From: JAWHTC01 sp032586155
GTDB lineage: Bacteria > Pseudomonadota > Alphaproteobacteria > Rhodobacterales > Rhodobacteraceae
Direction: 5' to 3'
DNA length: 64,000 bases
Assembly (NCBI RefSeq): GCF_032586155.1
Contig: NZ_JAWHTC010000001.1
Coordinates: 806,001-870,000 of the forward strand
Shown here: positions 32,615 to 42,134 of the stretch, in pieces
How positions within the stretch are numbered: the first letter of the stretch is position 1
Layout of the letters: every line of letters starts with the position of its first letter
Made by a program: the position numbers and the translations under genes
The notes under the pieces: generated by a model
The model's database searches: none
Told to the model about the DNA's origin: nothing
The model's input: only the letters and a program-made list of their open reading frames with translations

Positions 32615-33840
32615 TTCTCGATGATGCGCGCCTCGGAGCGCAGCTGTTCGAGATACCCGTCAGCAAAGCTTTGCAGGCGGCGGTTCTGCAGGGATAGCTC
32701 GATTTGGCCGGGCTCGAGTTCCTCGGCGATCTTGGGCGTGCGGCCGCAAAGCATCAGGAAGACAAGGGTCTGCCCACCCGCGCGGGTCAGGTTGGTCGAG
32801 ACCTCGTGCTTGTCGAGCTTGGCCAGTTCCAGCGCGATATCCTGGGGAATTTCGCCGGGTTTCTTGGCGCCGCGCTCGAGCACCTCTTCGGGCTGGCCCT
32901 TGGCGATGCCGTAGAGATCATCGCAGGTGTCGATCCGGTCGCGGGTTTTCTTGGCGGTGGCCAGGGCCTGCGGAGTGCGGCCGCCGTCGATGTAATAGGC
33001 GGCATATTCGATGGCCGAATACTCCGGCGCGGGGGCCTTGCCCTCTTCGATGGCGCGCAGCTGGAACAGCGCGATGGCACCGGAGATCGGGATCGGTTTG
33101 GTTACCTGGCCGGGGGCAAGGCCGAGGATCTGGCCCTGGATCGCCGGCGGCAGCTTATTGATCGGCATCCAGTTGACTTTGCCGCCGCGGCCGCGGGTTG
33201 GTGCGGCCGAGTAATTGCGCGCAGCCCGGGCAAAGGCCGAGATCGTGGTGATCTGCGAAATCTCGTTGGCGCGGGCCTCGGCGCGGTCTTCCTGGCCGGG
33301 TTTCACGGGGATGTAAATCTCGGAGATCAGCACCCGCACACCGCTGGCGGCGTTCGATGCCAGGGCGCGCTCGACGTCGGCCTTGCCGACCTGTATTCGC
33401 GGCCCGAACTTTGCCCGCACCAGGTGGCGCCATGCCACGCCGGAGTGAATAAAGTCACGGTAGGTTTCCCGCGCAACGCCCGCACTTTCGAGTGCCTTGA
33501 CGAACTGATCGTTGGTCATGTTGGCTCGACCGGCGAATTCTTCCATGCCGGCCTCCAGATCCTCGGCGCCGACTTCCAGACCGTGCGCCTCGGCGGCGTC
33601 GAGCTTGAGCCGTTCTTCGATCAGCTGTTTGCGGGCCTCTTCATTGGCATTGCCGGGGGCGCGGAACAGTTGCAGCATACGCGCACGTTGTTGCAGCTCG
33701 TAATGGGTAATGACCTTGTCATTGACCTTTACCGCCGGAGCAAAAAGGTTTTGCGCTGTGGCCATATCCGGGGTCAGACCGGCCAGCGTAAGCGTGGCGG
33801 CGGTCATCAGTGAGAAGAAAAATCTGGCGATCCGGGTCAT
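32611..33840 (-). CDS. surA: Periplasmic chaperone and peptidyl-prolyl isomerase SurA
   Basis: SurA escorts unfolded outer-membrane proteins through the periplasm. The 409-residue protein has a signal peptide (first 29 residues, ending MATA-Q) and an N-terminal chaperone domain starting APAVKVNDKVITHYELQQRARML. One recognisable parvulin-type domain follows (about residues 175-275, with GGKVNWMPINKLPPAI and LAPGQVTKPIPISG), and then a C-terminal helix region. Most alphaproteobacterial SurA proteins are shorter and have one parvulin domain like this one. LptD, encoded just upstream, is a classic SurA client, so the operon pairs client and chaperone. Confidence 0.93.
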   Translation of the reverse strand: MTRIARFFFSLMTAATLTLAGLTPDMATAQNLFAPAVKVNDKVITHYELQQRARMLQLFRAPGNANEEARKQLIEERLKLDAAEAHGLEVGAEDLEAGMEEFAGRANMTNDQFVKALESAGVARETYRDFIHSGVAWRHLVRAKFGPRIQVGKADVERALASNAASGVRVLISEIYIPVKPGQEDRAEARANEISQITTISAFARAARNYSAAPTRGRGGKVNWMPINKLPPAIQGQILGLAPGQVTKPIPISGAIALFQLRAIEEGKAPAPEYSAIEYAAYYIDGGRTPQALATAKKTRDRIDTCDDLYGIAKGQPEEVLERGAKKPGEIPQDIALELAKLDKHEVSTNLTRAGGQTLVFLMLCGRTPKIAEELEPGQIELSLQNRRLQSFADGYLEQLRSEARIIEK

Positions 33841-33906
33841 CCTGCCTGTCCTGTCGTGCTTTGCCGTTTCCGGCCCTCAATTAACGTTACCTGTCGTCCC
33901 TGCGCC

Positions 33907-36114
33907 CTAGAAGCCGCATTTGCGGGTATAGCTTTTGTCGCGTGTCTTCGCGCTGAACCCCTTGAGCCCGACGGTAACGCTGAAATCCGTCGATGGGGTC
34001 AGAATAACGGAGGAAGTGAAGCGACGCGAGACCGAAAGATCAATCTCGACACATTCATTGCGATATTGCAGGCCCATGCCCGCTTCGGCAGCTGTTTTGG
34101 AGACCACATCATAGCGAACATTGGCGCTTCCGGTCCAGTGACGCGACAGCCGGTAGAGCCCGTCAACGGACCATTCCGATACCGTTGAGGCGCGGTCTTC
34201 GGCAGGGTCGGCGCCAAGCCAGACATAGCTGGCGCCGACCGCCAGTTTGGGGCTTTGCCAACCGGCGCGGGCTTCGCCCTTGGCGAGATCGAACTGGGCG
34301 TCGAAAAGCGCCCGCGCGGTCAGCGACAACCCGTTCTGCGAATGCATCTGACCGGCAACCAGCAAATCCGATGTCGTTCCGCGCAAGCCGGAGGTGGCGG
34401 TGAAATTGTTGTCGGCGGTTGTGCGGGTGACCTGGCCGAATGTCAGGCTGGATTGCAGGCCCTTGGGACCGTAGCGGGTCCAACTGACGCCATAGGCCGT
34501 AACCAGACCGCGTTCGCGGCGGTCGGTGGCGGGAAATCGTGACAGCGACATCAGGTTGCCTTCGTCAAACTCGACCCGGGTGCTTTCGTCATTGGCGACG
34601 TTGGAATTGCTGCCGCCGGACCAGGCCAGTTGTACCATCGGCTCGACGATGTGGGTAGCACCGCCAGGGGTGATGCGGGACCAGGGCCAGCGCAGCGATA
34701 TGGCGGCCATTGGTGTGACCTGGGTGGCGCTGGCGGGGCGGGTGATGTCGTCACCGGTGTAGAAGCTGTCGATGGCAACCCCGGCCTGAAACCCGAGACG
34801 TAAACCCGGCCCGACAGTCCAGGTGTTGAGCCACAGGGCCTGGGCTTCGAGCTGGGTGACATCGCGCCCATCGACCACTGCGCCCGAGATCGGATCGACA
34901 TCTGGGCCGTCGACCCCGAGGCTGGAGGAGCGGAAATGCGAATGTGCGCCGGCGGAAACCCGGAATTCGCCTCCGAAGCGCGGGAAAAAGCGTCGTTCAT
35001 AGGTGAAATCACCGATGACCGACGGCATGGTTGATTGGCTCTCGTTCACCCGCAAGGTGTGGTAATGGGTCAGCGCCGCTCGGATATATTCATCGCGGCG
35101 CACGCGGGTGACGGCGATTTCGCTGTCGAGCCGGTCCTTATCGGAAAAGTCGTAGGCCAGCAGGTAGGATTTGTCGGTGGCCAGCTCGAGATCGAAGCTG
35201 AGCTTGAATCCACGTTTGAGATCGAACAGACCCCAGCCGAAAATGTAGCCGCGATACTCGTCAGTGGTCAGGTCATCGTCGCTGATCGCGCCTTCAAAGG
35301 TGATCCGGCCAGTACGGAAGGCCTGGCGATAGCGCAGCTCCAGGGTTTTGGTGTTGGGCGACAGGTAAGGCGTGATGGTCAGGTCGCGGTGATCGCCCAA
35401 GCGGATGAAATACGGAATCTTGATGCCGGTACCGAGATCGGAATTGCCGCGCAGCTTGGGGATCAGGAAACCGGTGGCGCGATCCAGCGTGGGGTCGGGC
35501 AGGCGCAGGCGCGGCAGGTAGAAGATGGGCACGTCCAGAACGCGAAGCTGAGCATCCTCGAAATAAAGCTGGCGCTCGACCTGGTCATGGATCACCTTGC
35601 GCGCGCGGATCTGCCAGAGCGGCGGGCGATTGTCGTTGCAAACCCGGCAGGCGGTGACCGAGGCCTTGTACATCTGGGTGTAGCGCCCGTTCACCCGGTT
35701 GAGCTGATGGGCGGCAAGCTGCACCTGCTGGTTCAGCACCATGCGCGCACCGGTCAACAGCGCGTTGTGAAACTGTGGGTCCATCTGGGCCTGGTTGGCG
35801 AGCACAAGCACATCCTGGCCCTGCTGGATGGTGATCGGGCCTTCGATCACAAGCTGGTCGGCGGTGCGGTCATAGGTAATGCGGCGGGCCTTGATACGGG
35901 TGTCGCCATGCAGCGCCTCGACATTGCCGGTGGCGACAAGCGTTGTCTTGCCCTGCAAGAAGACCTGGTCGGCCACGAGCACGGCCGCGCCCGAAGGCGG
36001 CGGGGTCGGCGTTTGGGTCTGTGCCGCCCCGGGTGATGCAAGCAGCAGCACGCAGATCAGGGCCACGGTGATGGTCCAAAACGGCACGACGAGGGCGAGG
36101 AAAACGCGGGTCAT
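33907..36114 (-). CDS. lptD: LPS-assembly outer-membrane protein LptD
   Basis: LptD is the beta-barrel that inserts lipopolysaccharide into the outer leaflet of the outer membrane. The 735-residue protein has a signal peptide (ending GAAQ at about residue 32). A short periplasmic OstA-like domain follows (ADQVFLQGKTTLVATGNVEALHGDTRIKARRITY), and then a long barrel of alternating strands ending in an aromatic-basic C-terminus. A cysteine pair around residue 155 (ACRVCNDNRPP) is seen, and two further cysteines lie near the end. The start overlaps the lptG stop (ATGA). Confidence 0.95.
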   Translation of the reverse strand: MTRVFLALVVPFWTITVALICVLLLASPGAAQTQTPTPPPSGAAVLVADQVFLQGKTTLVATGNVEALHGDTRIKARRITYDRTADQLVIEGPITIQQGQDVLVLANQAQMDPQFHNALLTGARMVLNQQVQLAAHQLNRVNGRYTQMYKASVTACRVCNDNRPPLWQIRARKVIHDQVERQLYFEDAQLRVLDVPIFYLPRLRLPDPTLDRATGFLIPKLRGNSDLGTGIKIPYFIRLGDHRDLTITPYLSPNTKTLELRYRQAFRTGRITFEGAISDDDLTTDEYRGYIFGWGLFDLKRGFKLSFDLELATDKSYLLAYDFSDKDRLDSEIAVTRVRRDEYIRAALTHYHTLRVNESQSTMPSVIGDFTYERRFFPRFGGEFRVSAGAHSHFRSSSLGVDGPDVDPISGAVVDGRDVTQLEAQALWLNTWTVGPGLRLGFQAGVAIDSFYTGDDITRPASATQVTPMAAISLRWPWSRITPGGATHIVEPMVQLAWSGGSNSNVANDESTRVEFDEGNLMSLSRFPATDRRERGLVTAYGVSWTRYGPKGLQSSLTFGQVTRTTADNNFTATSGLRGTTSDLLVAGQMHSQNGLSLTARALFDAQFDLAKGEARAGWQSPKLAVGASYVWLGADPAEDRASTVSEWSVDGLYRLSRHWTGSANVRYDVVSKTAAEAGMGLQYRNECVEIDLSVSRRFTSSVILTPSTDFSVTVGLKGFSAKTRDKSYTRKCGF

Positions 36115-37208
36115 CCGTCCTCCGTGTGCAATAAGAGCCCCATGCCCAGCATGGCGGCGGCCATGGGAGGCGCCCAGGCGGCCAGAAAAACCGGTATCTG
36201 GCCGTTTTCCCCCAGAATCTGGGCAAAGTTACGGATATAGTAGAGGCCAAAGCCCAGCAGCAGAGAGACAAGCACTGCGACCCCGATCCCGCCGGCGCGT
36301 ACATGGCGCATGGTGAAGGCGGCACCGATCAGCACCATCGCCACCAGGAAAAGCGGCCGGGCCAGCTCCATCTGCAACCAGACAAGGTGGCGGCGCGCCG
36401 AGAAGCCGGCCTGTTCCAGCTGCGAGATGAACCGCGGCAGATCCCACACCGAGATTGCGTTGGGCTTGCCGAAACTGTCGCGGATACGGTCCTGGGTCAG
36501 CGTCGAAGGAAGCTCCATACGGTCATGAATTTGTGCCGCCGCTTCGGGGTTGGCGCCGCCCGCCAGCGGCCAGGTTTTGGCGTCGCGCAACAGCCAGGCG
36601 CCATCGGTCAGTTCGGCTTCTTCCGCTTCGATCCGGGTAACCGGGCCACCGCCCGGTGCATAGCTGAGGAAGGTCACGTCATAGAGCACTGTAGCGTGCG
36701 GGTTGGCCGAGGTGGCACGGATCACGGTCTGGCCCTCGGGACCGCCCTGGCGCAGCCACAAGCCTTCGGACGAGATCGACAGCACGTCGTCGCTGCCGGT
36801 TTTGTACCCTTGGAACAGCTCGTGATAGCGTTTCGAAGTGGCGGCGACGATCGGGTTCATCATGGTGACGGCCAGCCCGCCGATGATCAGCGCCACCATC
36901 ACCGGTGCCAAGAGTGCCCTGAGCCCCGACCGGCCGACGGCGCGCACCACCACAAGTTCGGAACTGCGCGCGAGGCTGACGAACAACGCGACGGTGGACA
37001 GGATCATCACCAGCGGCAGGATTTGGTTGATGCTTTCCGGTGTGCCCAGAAGCGTCAGGCCGATGATATCGGCCATGCTGGCCTCGGTTCCGTCAAGACG
37101 GCGGACCTGTTCGATCAGATCGATCAGCGCCTGCAGCAGGAAGAAGACGGTGAGCAGGCCAAGGAAGATCCAGAGGAACCGGCGGGCGAAATAGAGATGC
37201 AGTTTCAT
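36111..37208 (-). CDS. lptG: LPS export ABC transporter permease LptG
   Basis: LptG forms, with LptF and the ATPase LptB, the inner-membrane ABC transporter that extracts lipopolysaccharide and drives it along the Lpt bridge. The 365-residue product starts MKLHLYFARRFLWIFLGLL. It has the YjgP/YjgQ layout: three N-terminal helices, a periplasmic beta-jellyroll domain (about residues 130-265), and three C-terminal helices with FALARPLF-like and GFGLYYIRNFAQILG segments. Start 37208 overlaps the lptF stop by 4 bases. The gene for LptB is not in the window. Confidence 0.95.
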   Translation of the reverse strand: MKLHLYFARRFLWIFLGLLTVFFLLQALIDLIEQVRRLDGTEASMADIIGLTLLGTPESINQILPLVMILSTVALFVSLARSSELVVVRAVGRSGLRALLAPVMVALIIGGLAVTMMNPIVAATSKRYHELFQGYKTGSDDVLSISSEGLWLRQGGPEGQTVIRATSANPHATVLYDVTFLSYAPGGGPVTRIEAEEAELTDGAWLLRDAKTWPLAGGANPEAAAQIHDRMELPSTLTQDRIRDSFGKPNAISVWDLPRFISQLEQAGFSARRHLVWLQMELARPLFLVAMVLIGAAFTMRHVRAGGIGVAVLVSLLLGFGLYYIRNFAQILGENGQIPVFLAAWAPPMAAAMLGMGLLLHTEDG

Positions 37209-38350
37209 GTCACACCTCCGGCCATCTGGGGCGAGCGGCGTGGGCCTTTGCTCTGACGCGACCGCCCGGACCAGGCCAGAAGCGTGCTTGCGACACCAAG
37301 GCCGAGCAATGCTGGCAGGTAGATCATTGGCCACAGGTCGGGGTTTGCGCGCACCGGCTCTGTAACCATGCCTTCGATAAGCTTGAGCAGAACCAGAACG
37401 ATGACGGCGGCGACGATCTGCCGCCAGACGCCGAACCGGCTGAACCCGCCCACCAGAAGCATGGCAAAGCCGATCAGCGCGGCGGCGATGCTGAACAGGG
37501 GCTGGCTGAACCTTTGATGCAGGATTTCGGCAATGGCGCCCGGAGCGGTGGCTTTCGCCCGCACGGCGATCCCTTGGGGATCGTTGATTAACTCGCGGGT
37601 AAAGGCGTGGGTTTCGTGATAGACGCTTGCCGCACCCGGGTCGATCAGGGAGCTGATGTCATAGGAGAAATCCGAGAAATGCGTGGTGAAAAGCCGGCCG
37701 GATTTGCGAACGAAGGTCTGTGACAACCCATCGACCATCACCAGTTTCGAGGTTTCGCCATCGCGCACAACATAGGCCGTGGTGGCGGTATGGATCTGGC
37801 TTTCACCCGGGTCGCGCCGGTCCGAGAGGAACACGTCTTCGAGCGCACCTTCCGGCGTGATTTCGCGAATGTAAAAGGTCACGCCCTCGGACGGGTGCAG
37901 AAAGGTGCCCTCGGTCAGAAGCTTGGCGGTGATGTTGCGCGACACTTCGATCCGGCGCTCGGCGAATTGCGACAGGGATGCGGGGACCAGGTAATGCGCC
38001 AGGACCGACAGCATCAGCGCTACGATCAGCCCGAATACCAGGACCGGCCGCGCCAGCCGCCAGGGGGAAAACCCGGTGGCCTGCATCACCGTCAGCTCGC
38101 TTTCCGAACTGAGCCGATTGGTGACATAGACCGCTGCGGCAAACCCGGCCACGGGCAACACCATCTGGATCACGCCAGGCAGCAGAAGGGCGGTGAATTC
38201 GGCAAAGACAAAGGCAGTTTGACCATCGCCGATCAAGGCATCGAACAGCTTGACCGCGCGATTGATCCAATAGACCAACACCAGCACCAGCGAGAAGAAC
38301 CCGAACAGCACCAGGAGTTGCGACAGTATGTACCTGTCGAATCTGGCCAA
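37205..38350 (-). CDS. lptF: LPS export ABC transporter permease LptF
   Basis: LptF is the partner permease of LptG. The 381-residue protein begins MARFDRYILSQLLVLFGFFSLVLVLVYWINRAVKLFD, typical of the family. Three N-terminal helices are followed by a periplasmic domain (about residues 130-270, with FYIREITPEGALEDVFLSDRR) and three C-terminal helices including GFAMLLVGGFSRFG and VLLKLIEGMV. It is the first gene of the six-gene operon through rsmA. It diverges from pepA across a 287-base gap, which should contain both promoters. Confidence 0.95.
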   Translation of the reverse strand: MARFDRYILSQLLVLFGFFSLVLVLVYWINRAVKLFDALIGDGQTAFVFAEFTALLLPGVIQMVLPVAGFAAAVYVTNRLSSESELTVMQATGFSPWRLARPVLVFGLIVALMLSVLAHYLVPASLSQFAERRIEVSRNITAKLLTEGTFLHPSEGVTFYIREITPEGALEDVFLSDRRDPGESQIHTATTAYVVRDGETSKLVMVDGLSQTFVRKSGRLFTTHFSDFSYDISSLIDPGAASVYHETHAFTRELINDPQGIAVRAKATAPGAIAEILHQRFSQPLFSIAAALIGFAMLLVGGFSRFGVWRQIVAAVIVLVLLKLIEGMVTEPVRANPDLWPMIYLPALLGLGVASTLLAWSGRSRQSKGPRRSPQMAGGVT

Positions 38351-38637
38351 ACCTGTTTCCCCCTAGGCTGCACGACAACAAGATGTTGCGGGCAACCTAC
38401 TGCAAACGGGCAGGGAGGGTAAACTGCTAAAGCACCGGGGCGGACGGTCCTGCCCGGCCTTTTGGGCAAAGCGTTGCCGAGAGGCGAAGGTGGCACTTTG
38501 GGCGGCAGGTCCGGCGCCTGGCGCGGGTTGGCGCCATACCGCCACGAATGCCGAGTTGCACGAAAGGGGAGAAACCGCTTAGGAAGTGGCGAGGGAAACG
38601 CGCCGGGTGGGCGCGACAGGAAAACAGGGAGCGCGCC

Positions 38638-40107
38638 ATGGGCACGATTTTGCAATTCAGTTTTGCCGAGACCGATCTGGACAGGATCGCCGAGGCCACC
38701 GGACGGGTGGCTATCACGGTGGATGCGGCGGGGCGCATGAACCCAGCGGCGCGGCGGGTCAATCGCCTGACCAAAGGGGCGTTGAAACGCATGGTCGAGA
38801 GCAAGGCATGGTCCAAGGTCAAACCCGGTCAATTGTGCAGCCTGGCCTATCCTGCTGGACTGGCCGCCGAGGCGGTGGATGTGGTCAAACTCGACCGGAC
38901 CGCGCCGGTGATTGAGGCCCGCAAAGCGGGCGCAGCGCTGGCCAAGGCGCTGGGCAAGGCCGAGCTTTTGTTGATGCTGGGCAATCTGGTGCGGGGCCAC
39001 GAGGTGGCGGCCGGGCTGGCACTGCGCGCCTATGGGTTCGAAACGCACAAGACCGCCGAGGCCGAGGCCACAGGTGCGGTCCAGGTGATGAGCGCCAAGC
39101 CCGATGAGATGAAAGCGGCCTGTGCCGCGCCCCTGGCGGTCGCCGAGGGGGTGCATTTCACCCGAGACCTGACCAATGAACCGGCCAACCACCTGACCAC
39201 GACAAGTTTTGCCGAGCGGCTGGTGGAGATGCAAAAGCTGGGCCTCAAGGTCGAGGTGCTGGACGAGGATGAGCTGCAAAAGCTTGGCATGGCCAGCCTG
39301 CTCTCGGTCGGCCATGGCAGCGACAGCCCGTCGAAAGTTGTTGTCATGCAATGGCTTGGCGGCAAGAAGGGCGATGCGCCGCTGGCCCTGATCGGCAAGG
39401 GGGTGGTGTTTGATACCGGCGGGATTTCCCTGAAACCCGCCGCCGGTATGGAAGACATGACCATGGATATGGGCGGGGCCGGGGTCGTGGCAGGCGTGAT
39501 GAAGACGCTGGCGTTGCGCGGGTCCAAGGCCAATGTCGTCGGTCTTGTCGGGCTGGTGGAAAACATGCCCTCGGCGCGGGCGACCCGGCCAGGCGACGTG
39601 GTGGCCTCGATGAAGGGCGACACGATCGAGGTGATCAACACCGATGCCGAGGGACGTTTGGTGCTGTGCGACGTGATGTGGTACGCGCAGGAACGGTTCC
39701 AGCCGGTGGGCATGGTCGACCTGGCGACTCTCACGGGGGCGATCATCATCGGGCTGGGGCACGAGAATGCCGGGGTGTTCTCGAATGACGATGCCTTCTG
39801 CAAGGATTTCCTCAAGGCGGCGGAGGCCGAGGGCGAGGGCGCCTGGCGGATGCCGCTGGGCCAGGCCTATGACGACATGCTGAAATCGCGTATTGCCGAT
39901 ATGAAGAATGTTGGCGGGCGGCCCGCCGGGTCGGTGACGGCGGCGCAGTTTCTGAAACGCTTCGTCAAGGACGAGACGCCTTGGGTTCACCTGGATATTG
40001 CCGGGGTGGCCTCGGTCAAGGCGGAGACCACCTACGCGCCGAAGGGGGCGACCGGTTGGGGGGTGATGGCGCTCAACCGGATGGTGGCGGATCACTACGA
40101 AAGCTAG
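38638..40107 (+). CDS. pepA: Leucyl aminopeptidase
   Basis: PepA is a hexameric M17 zinc/manganese aminopeptidase that removes N-terminal leucine and similar residues; in some bacteria it also binds DNA. The 489-residue protein has an N-terminal macro-like domain and the catalytic core IGKGVVFDTGGISLKP with a metal lysine and aspartate, then the signature NTDAEGRLVLCD. A conserved C-terminal GWGVMALNRM also occurs. The start at 38638 has AGGGAG upstream. holC follows 9 bases after the stop, so they form one transcript, a linkage seen in many proteobacteria. Confidence 0.95.
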   Translation: MGTILQFSFAETDLDRIAEATGRVAITVDAAGRMNPAARRVNRLTKGALKRMVESKAWSKVKPGQLCSLAYPAGLAAEAVDVVKLDRTAPVIEARKAGAALAKALGKAELLLMLGNLVRGHEVAAGLALRAYGFETHKTAEAEATGAVQVMSAKPDEMKAACAAPLAVAEGVHFTRDLTNEPANHLTTTSFAERLVEMQKLGLKVEVLDEDELQKLGMASLLSVGHGSDSPSKVVVMQWLGGKKGDAPLALIGKGVVFDTGGISLKPAAGMEDMTMDMGGAGVVAGVMKTLALRGSKANVVGLVGLVENMPSARATRPGDVVASMKGDTIEVINTDAEGRLVLCDVMWYAQERFQPVGMVDLATLTGAIIIGLGHENAGVFSNDDAFCKDFLKAAEAEGEGAWRMPLGQAYDDMLKSRIADMKNVGGRPAGSVTAAQFLKRFVKDETPWVHLDIAGVASVKAETTYAPKGATGWGVMALNRMVADHYES

Positions 40108-40116
40108 AGTACGCTT

Positions 40117-40581
40117 ATGGGCGAGGTTTTCTTTTATCACCTGACTCGGCGACCGCTTGAGGCGGTCCTGCCCGACCTGCTGGAACGCTCTCGCGGGCGG
40201 GGGTGGAAAGTATTGGTGCGGGGCCGCGATGCGGGCCGGATGGAATGGCTTGATCAGAAACTGTGGCTGGGCCCGGAAGAAAGCTTCCTGGCCCATGGCA
40301 TAGCTGGCGGTGAACATGATGTGCTGCAACCGGTGCTGTTGAGTGCCGGGTCCGAAAATGGCAATGGCGCGGAATGCCTGATGGCCGTGGACGGCGCCGA
40401 GGTCAGTGCCGAGGAAGTTGACGCACTGGATCGGGTTTGCATCCTGTTTGATGGCAATGACCCCGATGCCGTGGCCCAAGCCCGGACGCAGTGGAAGGGG
40501 CTGACCGACGCAGGGTGCGCCGCGCAATACTGGTCCGAGGAAAGCGGGCGCTGGGAGATGAAGGCGCAGGCGGGGGGATGA
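40117..40581 (+). CDS. holC: DNA polymerase III subunit chi
   Basis: The chi subunit links the clamp-loader psi subunit to single-stranded DNA-binding protein. The 154-residue protein has the N-terminal FFYHLTRRPLEAVLPDLLERSRGRGWKVLVR and the LDQKLWLGPEESFLAHG segment. LFDGNDPDAVAQARTQWKGLTDAG also occurs, as expected of the alphaproteobacterial family. It follows pepA closely in the same operon. Psi is absent in these bacteria as a rule, so chi may act differently from the enteric protein. Confidence 0.9.
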   Translation: MGEVFFYHLTRRPLEAVLPDLLERSRGRGWKVLVRGRDAGRMEWLDQKLWLGPEESFLAHGIAGGEHDVLQPVLLSAGSENGNGAECLMAVDGAEVSAEEVDALDRVCILFDGNDPDAVAQARTQWKGLTDAGCAAQYWSEESGRWEMKAQAGG

Positions 40582-40623
40582 TTTTCAGACCCTGTTTCTG
40601 GCGTCGCTGTCGGAGCCTCCGGC

Positions 40624-40823
40624 GGGGATATTTGGGGCAAGAGGAAGTAACGGAGTATTAACCTTTTTTCCCAAAGGATGTACTCACGGTACAGGCGGGG
40701 ACGCCGATGACCGTGCAAGGGGAAGGCTTACGTCTTTTCTTGGGGGGGAAGCGCCAGTTTCCCCTCTTCCTCTTGCTTGAAGTATCCCGGGGGTCTGGGG
40801 GCTGGCCCCCAGCCTTGCCCGCT
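40624..40823. repeat. Inverted pair of dispersed repeats enclosing 118 bases, with terminator-like hairpin
   Basis: Arms GGATATTTGGGGCAAGAGGA (from 40626) and its near reverse complement (40766-40787) match at 18 of 22 positions. The enclosed 118 bases include ATTAACCTTTTTTCCC and a short Arg-rich frame at 40678 (MYSRYRRGRR) with only weak ribosome-site support. A perfect CTGGGGG-CTGG-CCCCCAG hairpin (40795-40812) lies 12 bases past the minus-strand gene's stop. The whole 242-base gap separates convergent genes; no conventional gene is seen. Confidence 0.55.
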
Positions 40824-42134
40824 TCACACACCCAGACGGTCGCGCAGGGCATACCATGTCATCGCTAGTGTCAGCAGAGGTGAGCGCATGGTCGGGCCGC
40901 CCGGGAAGGGGCGGCAGGGGATGCGGGCCATGGTGTCAAAGCCCGAGGCGTCACCCTGGATCGCTCGGGCCATCAGCATACCGGCATGGGTGGCGGTGCC
41001 AACTCCATGGCCGGAGTAGCCCGAGGCCGAAAGGATGTTCTGACCAACCCGCGCAAGGTAGGGCAGGCGGCGCATTGTGATCGCCAGCGTGCCGCCCCAG
41101 GTATAGTCGAACGGGATGTCAGCGAGATGCGGAAACATGTCGGCCATGGGTTTGCGCACCGTACGGTCGATGTCGGGGAACCGGTAGCCATAGGATTCAC
41201 CGCCGCCGAAAAGCAGGCGTTTGTCGGCGCTGAGGCGGAAATAATTGATCACGAACTTGGTGTCGGCGACGGCGACATCCTGCGCCAGCACGCGAACGGC
41301 ATCGTCGCCCAGGGGTGGGGTGGCGGCGATGAAATTGTTGATCGGCATCACCCGCGCCGCGACTTTGCGGTTCAACCCTCCGAGATAGCCGTTGGCAGCA
41401 AGGATCACGTGTTTAGCCTTGATCTTGCCGCCGTCGGTCCAGACCTCGTTCGGCTGACCCGAGAGACCTTCCTTGACCTGGTGCACATGAGAGCGCTCGT
41501 AGATGCGTGCCCCGGCTGCATGAGCGGCGCGGGCAAGACCGAGGGCGAAGTTCAGCGGATGCAGGTGGCCCGCACCCATGTCGAGCGAACCGCCAACGTA
41601 TCTCGGTGAGGGGCAGACGGCCTGCATGTCCGTGTGATCAAGCGGGGTAATCTTGTTGTAGCCATACACCGTTTGCAGATGTTCGACATAGCCATGCTCA
41701 TGCGCCACCTCGCGGGCGTTGAACCCGGCATGAGCGATACCCGGTTTCAGGTCGCAATCGATCTTGTGCCGCGCGACGAGCGATTTGACCAGGTCCTTGG
41801 AGTCCTCTGCCAGTTGCCAGAGATGGCGGGCGTCATCGGTGCCCATGAGCTTTTCAATGAAGGTTTGCTCCTGGCGCTGGCCCGAGCCCAGATGCCCGCC
41901 ATTGCGGCCCGAGGCGCCGAAGCCGATGCGGTGGGCATCCAGAAGCGCAACGTCGAGCCCAGCCTCGGCCAGGTGCAGTGCCGCCGAGAGGCCGGTGAAG
42001 CCTGCGCCGATGATGGCGACATCTGCCGTCGTCGCGCCCTTGAGCGATGGGTGACGGGGCGCGTCGTGGGCGGTGGCGGCATACCAGCTGTCCGGGTGCT
42101 CACCACGTTTGTCGTTTGAAAACAGAAGGTTCAT
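40824..42134 (-). CDS. puuB: FAD-dependent amine oxidoreductase, gamma-glutamylputrescine oxidase-like
   Basis: This 436-residue DAO-family flavoprotein probably oxidises gamma-glutamylated amines to the aldehyde. It shows SWYAATAHDAPRHPSLKG at the N-terminus, DVAIIGAGFTGLSAALHLAEAG with the FAD-binding glycines, and GFGASGRNGGHLGSGQRQEQ. In gamma-glutamylputrescine oxidases the N-terminal SWY motif and GRNGG are typical. It ends with SGYSGHGVGTATHAG. The start overlaps the stop of the upstream glutamine synthetase-like gene by 4 bases, which ties it to the gamma-glutamyl pathway. The symbol puuB is by analogy with E. coli. Confidence 0.85.
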   Translation of the reverse strand: MNLLFSNDKRGEHPDSWYAATAHDAPRHPSLKGATTADVAIIGAGFTGLSAALHLAEAGLDVALLDAHRIGFGASGRNGGHLGSGQRQEQTFIEKLMGTDDARHLWQLAEDSKDLVKSLVARHKIDCDLKPGIAHAGFNAREVAHEHGYVEHLQTVYGYNKITPLDHTDMQAVCPSPRYVGGSLDMGAGHLHPLNFALGLARAAHAAGARIYERSHVHQVKEGLSGQPNEVWTDGGKIKAKHVILAANGYLGGLNRKVAARVMPINNFIAATPPLGDDAVRVLAQDVAVADTKFVINYFRLSADKRLLFGGGESYGYRFPDIDRTVRKPMADMFPHLADIPFDYTWGGTLAITMRRLPYLARVGQNILSASGYSGHGVGTATHAGMLMARAIQGDASGFDTMARIPCRPFPGGPTMRSPLLTLAMTWYALRDRLGV

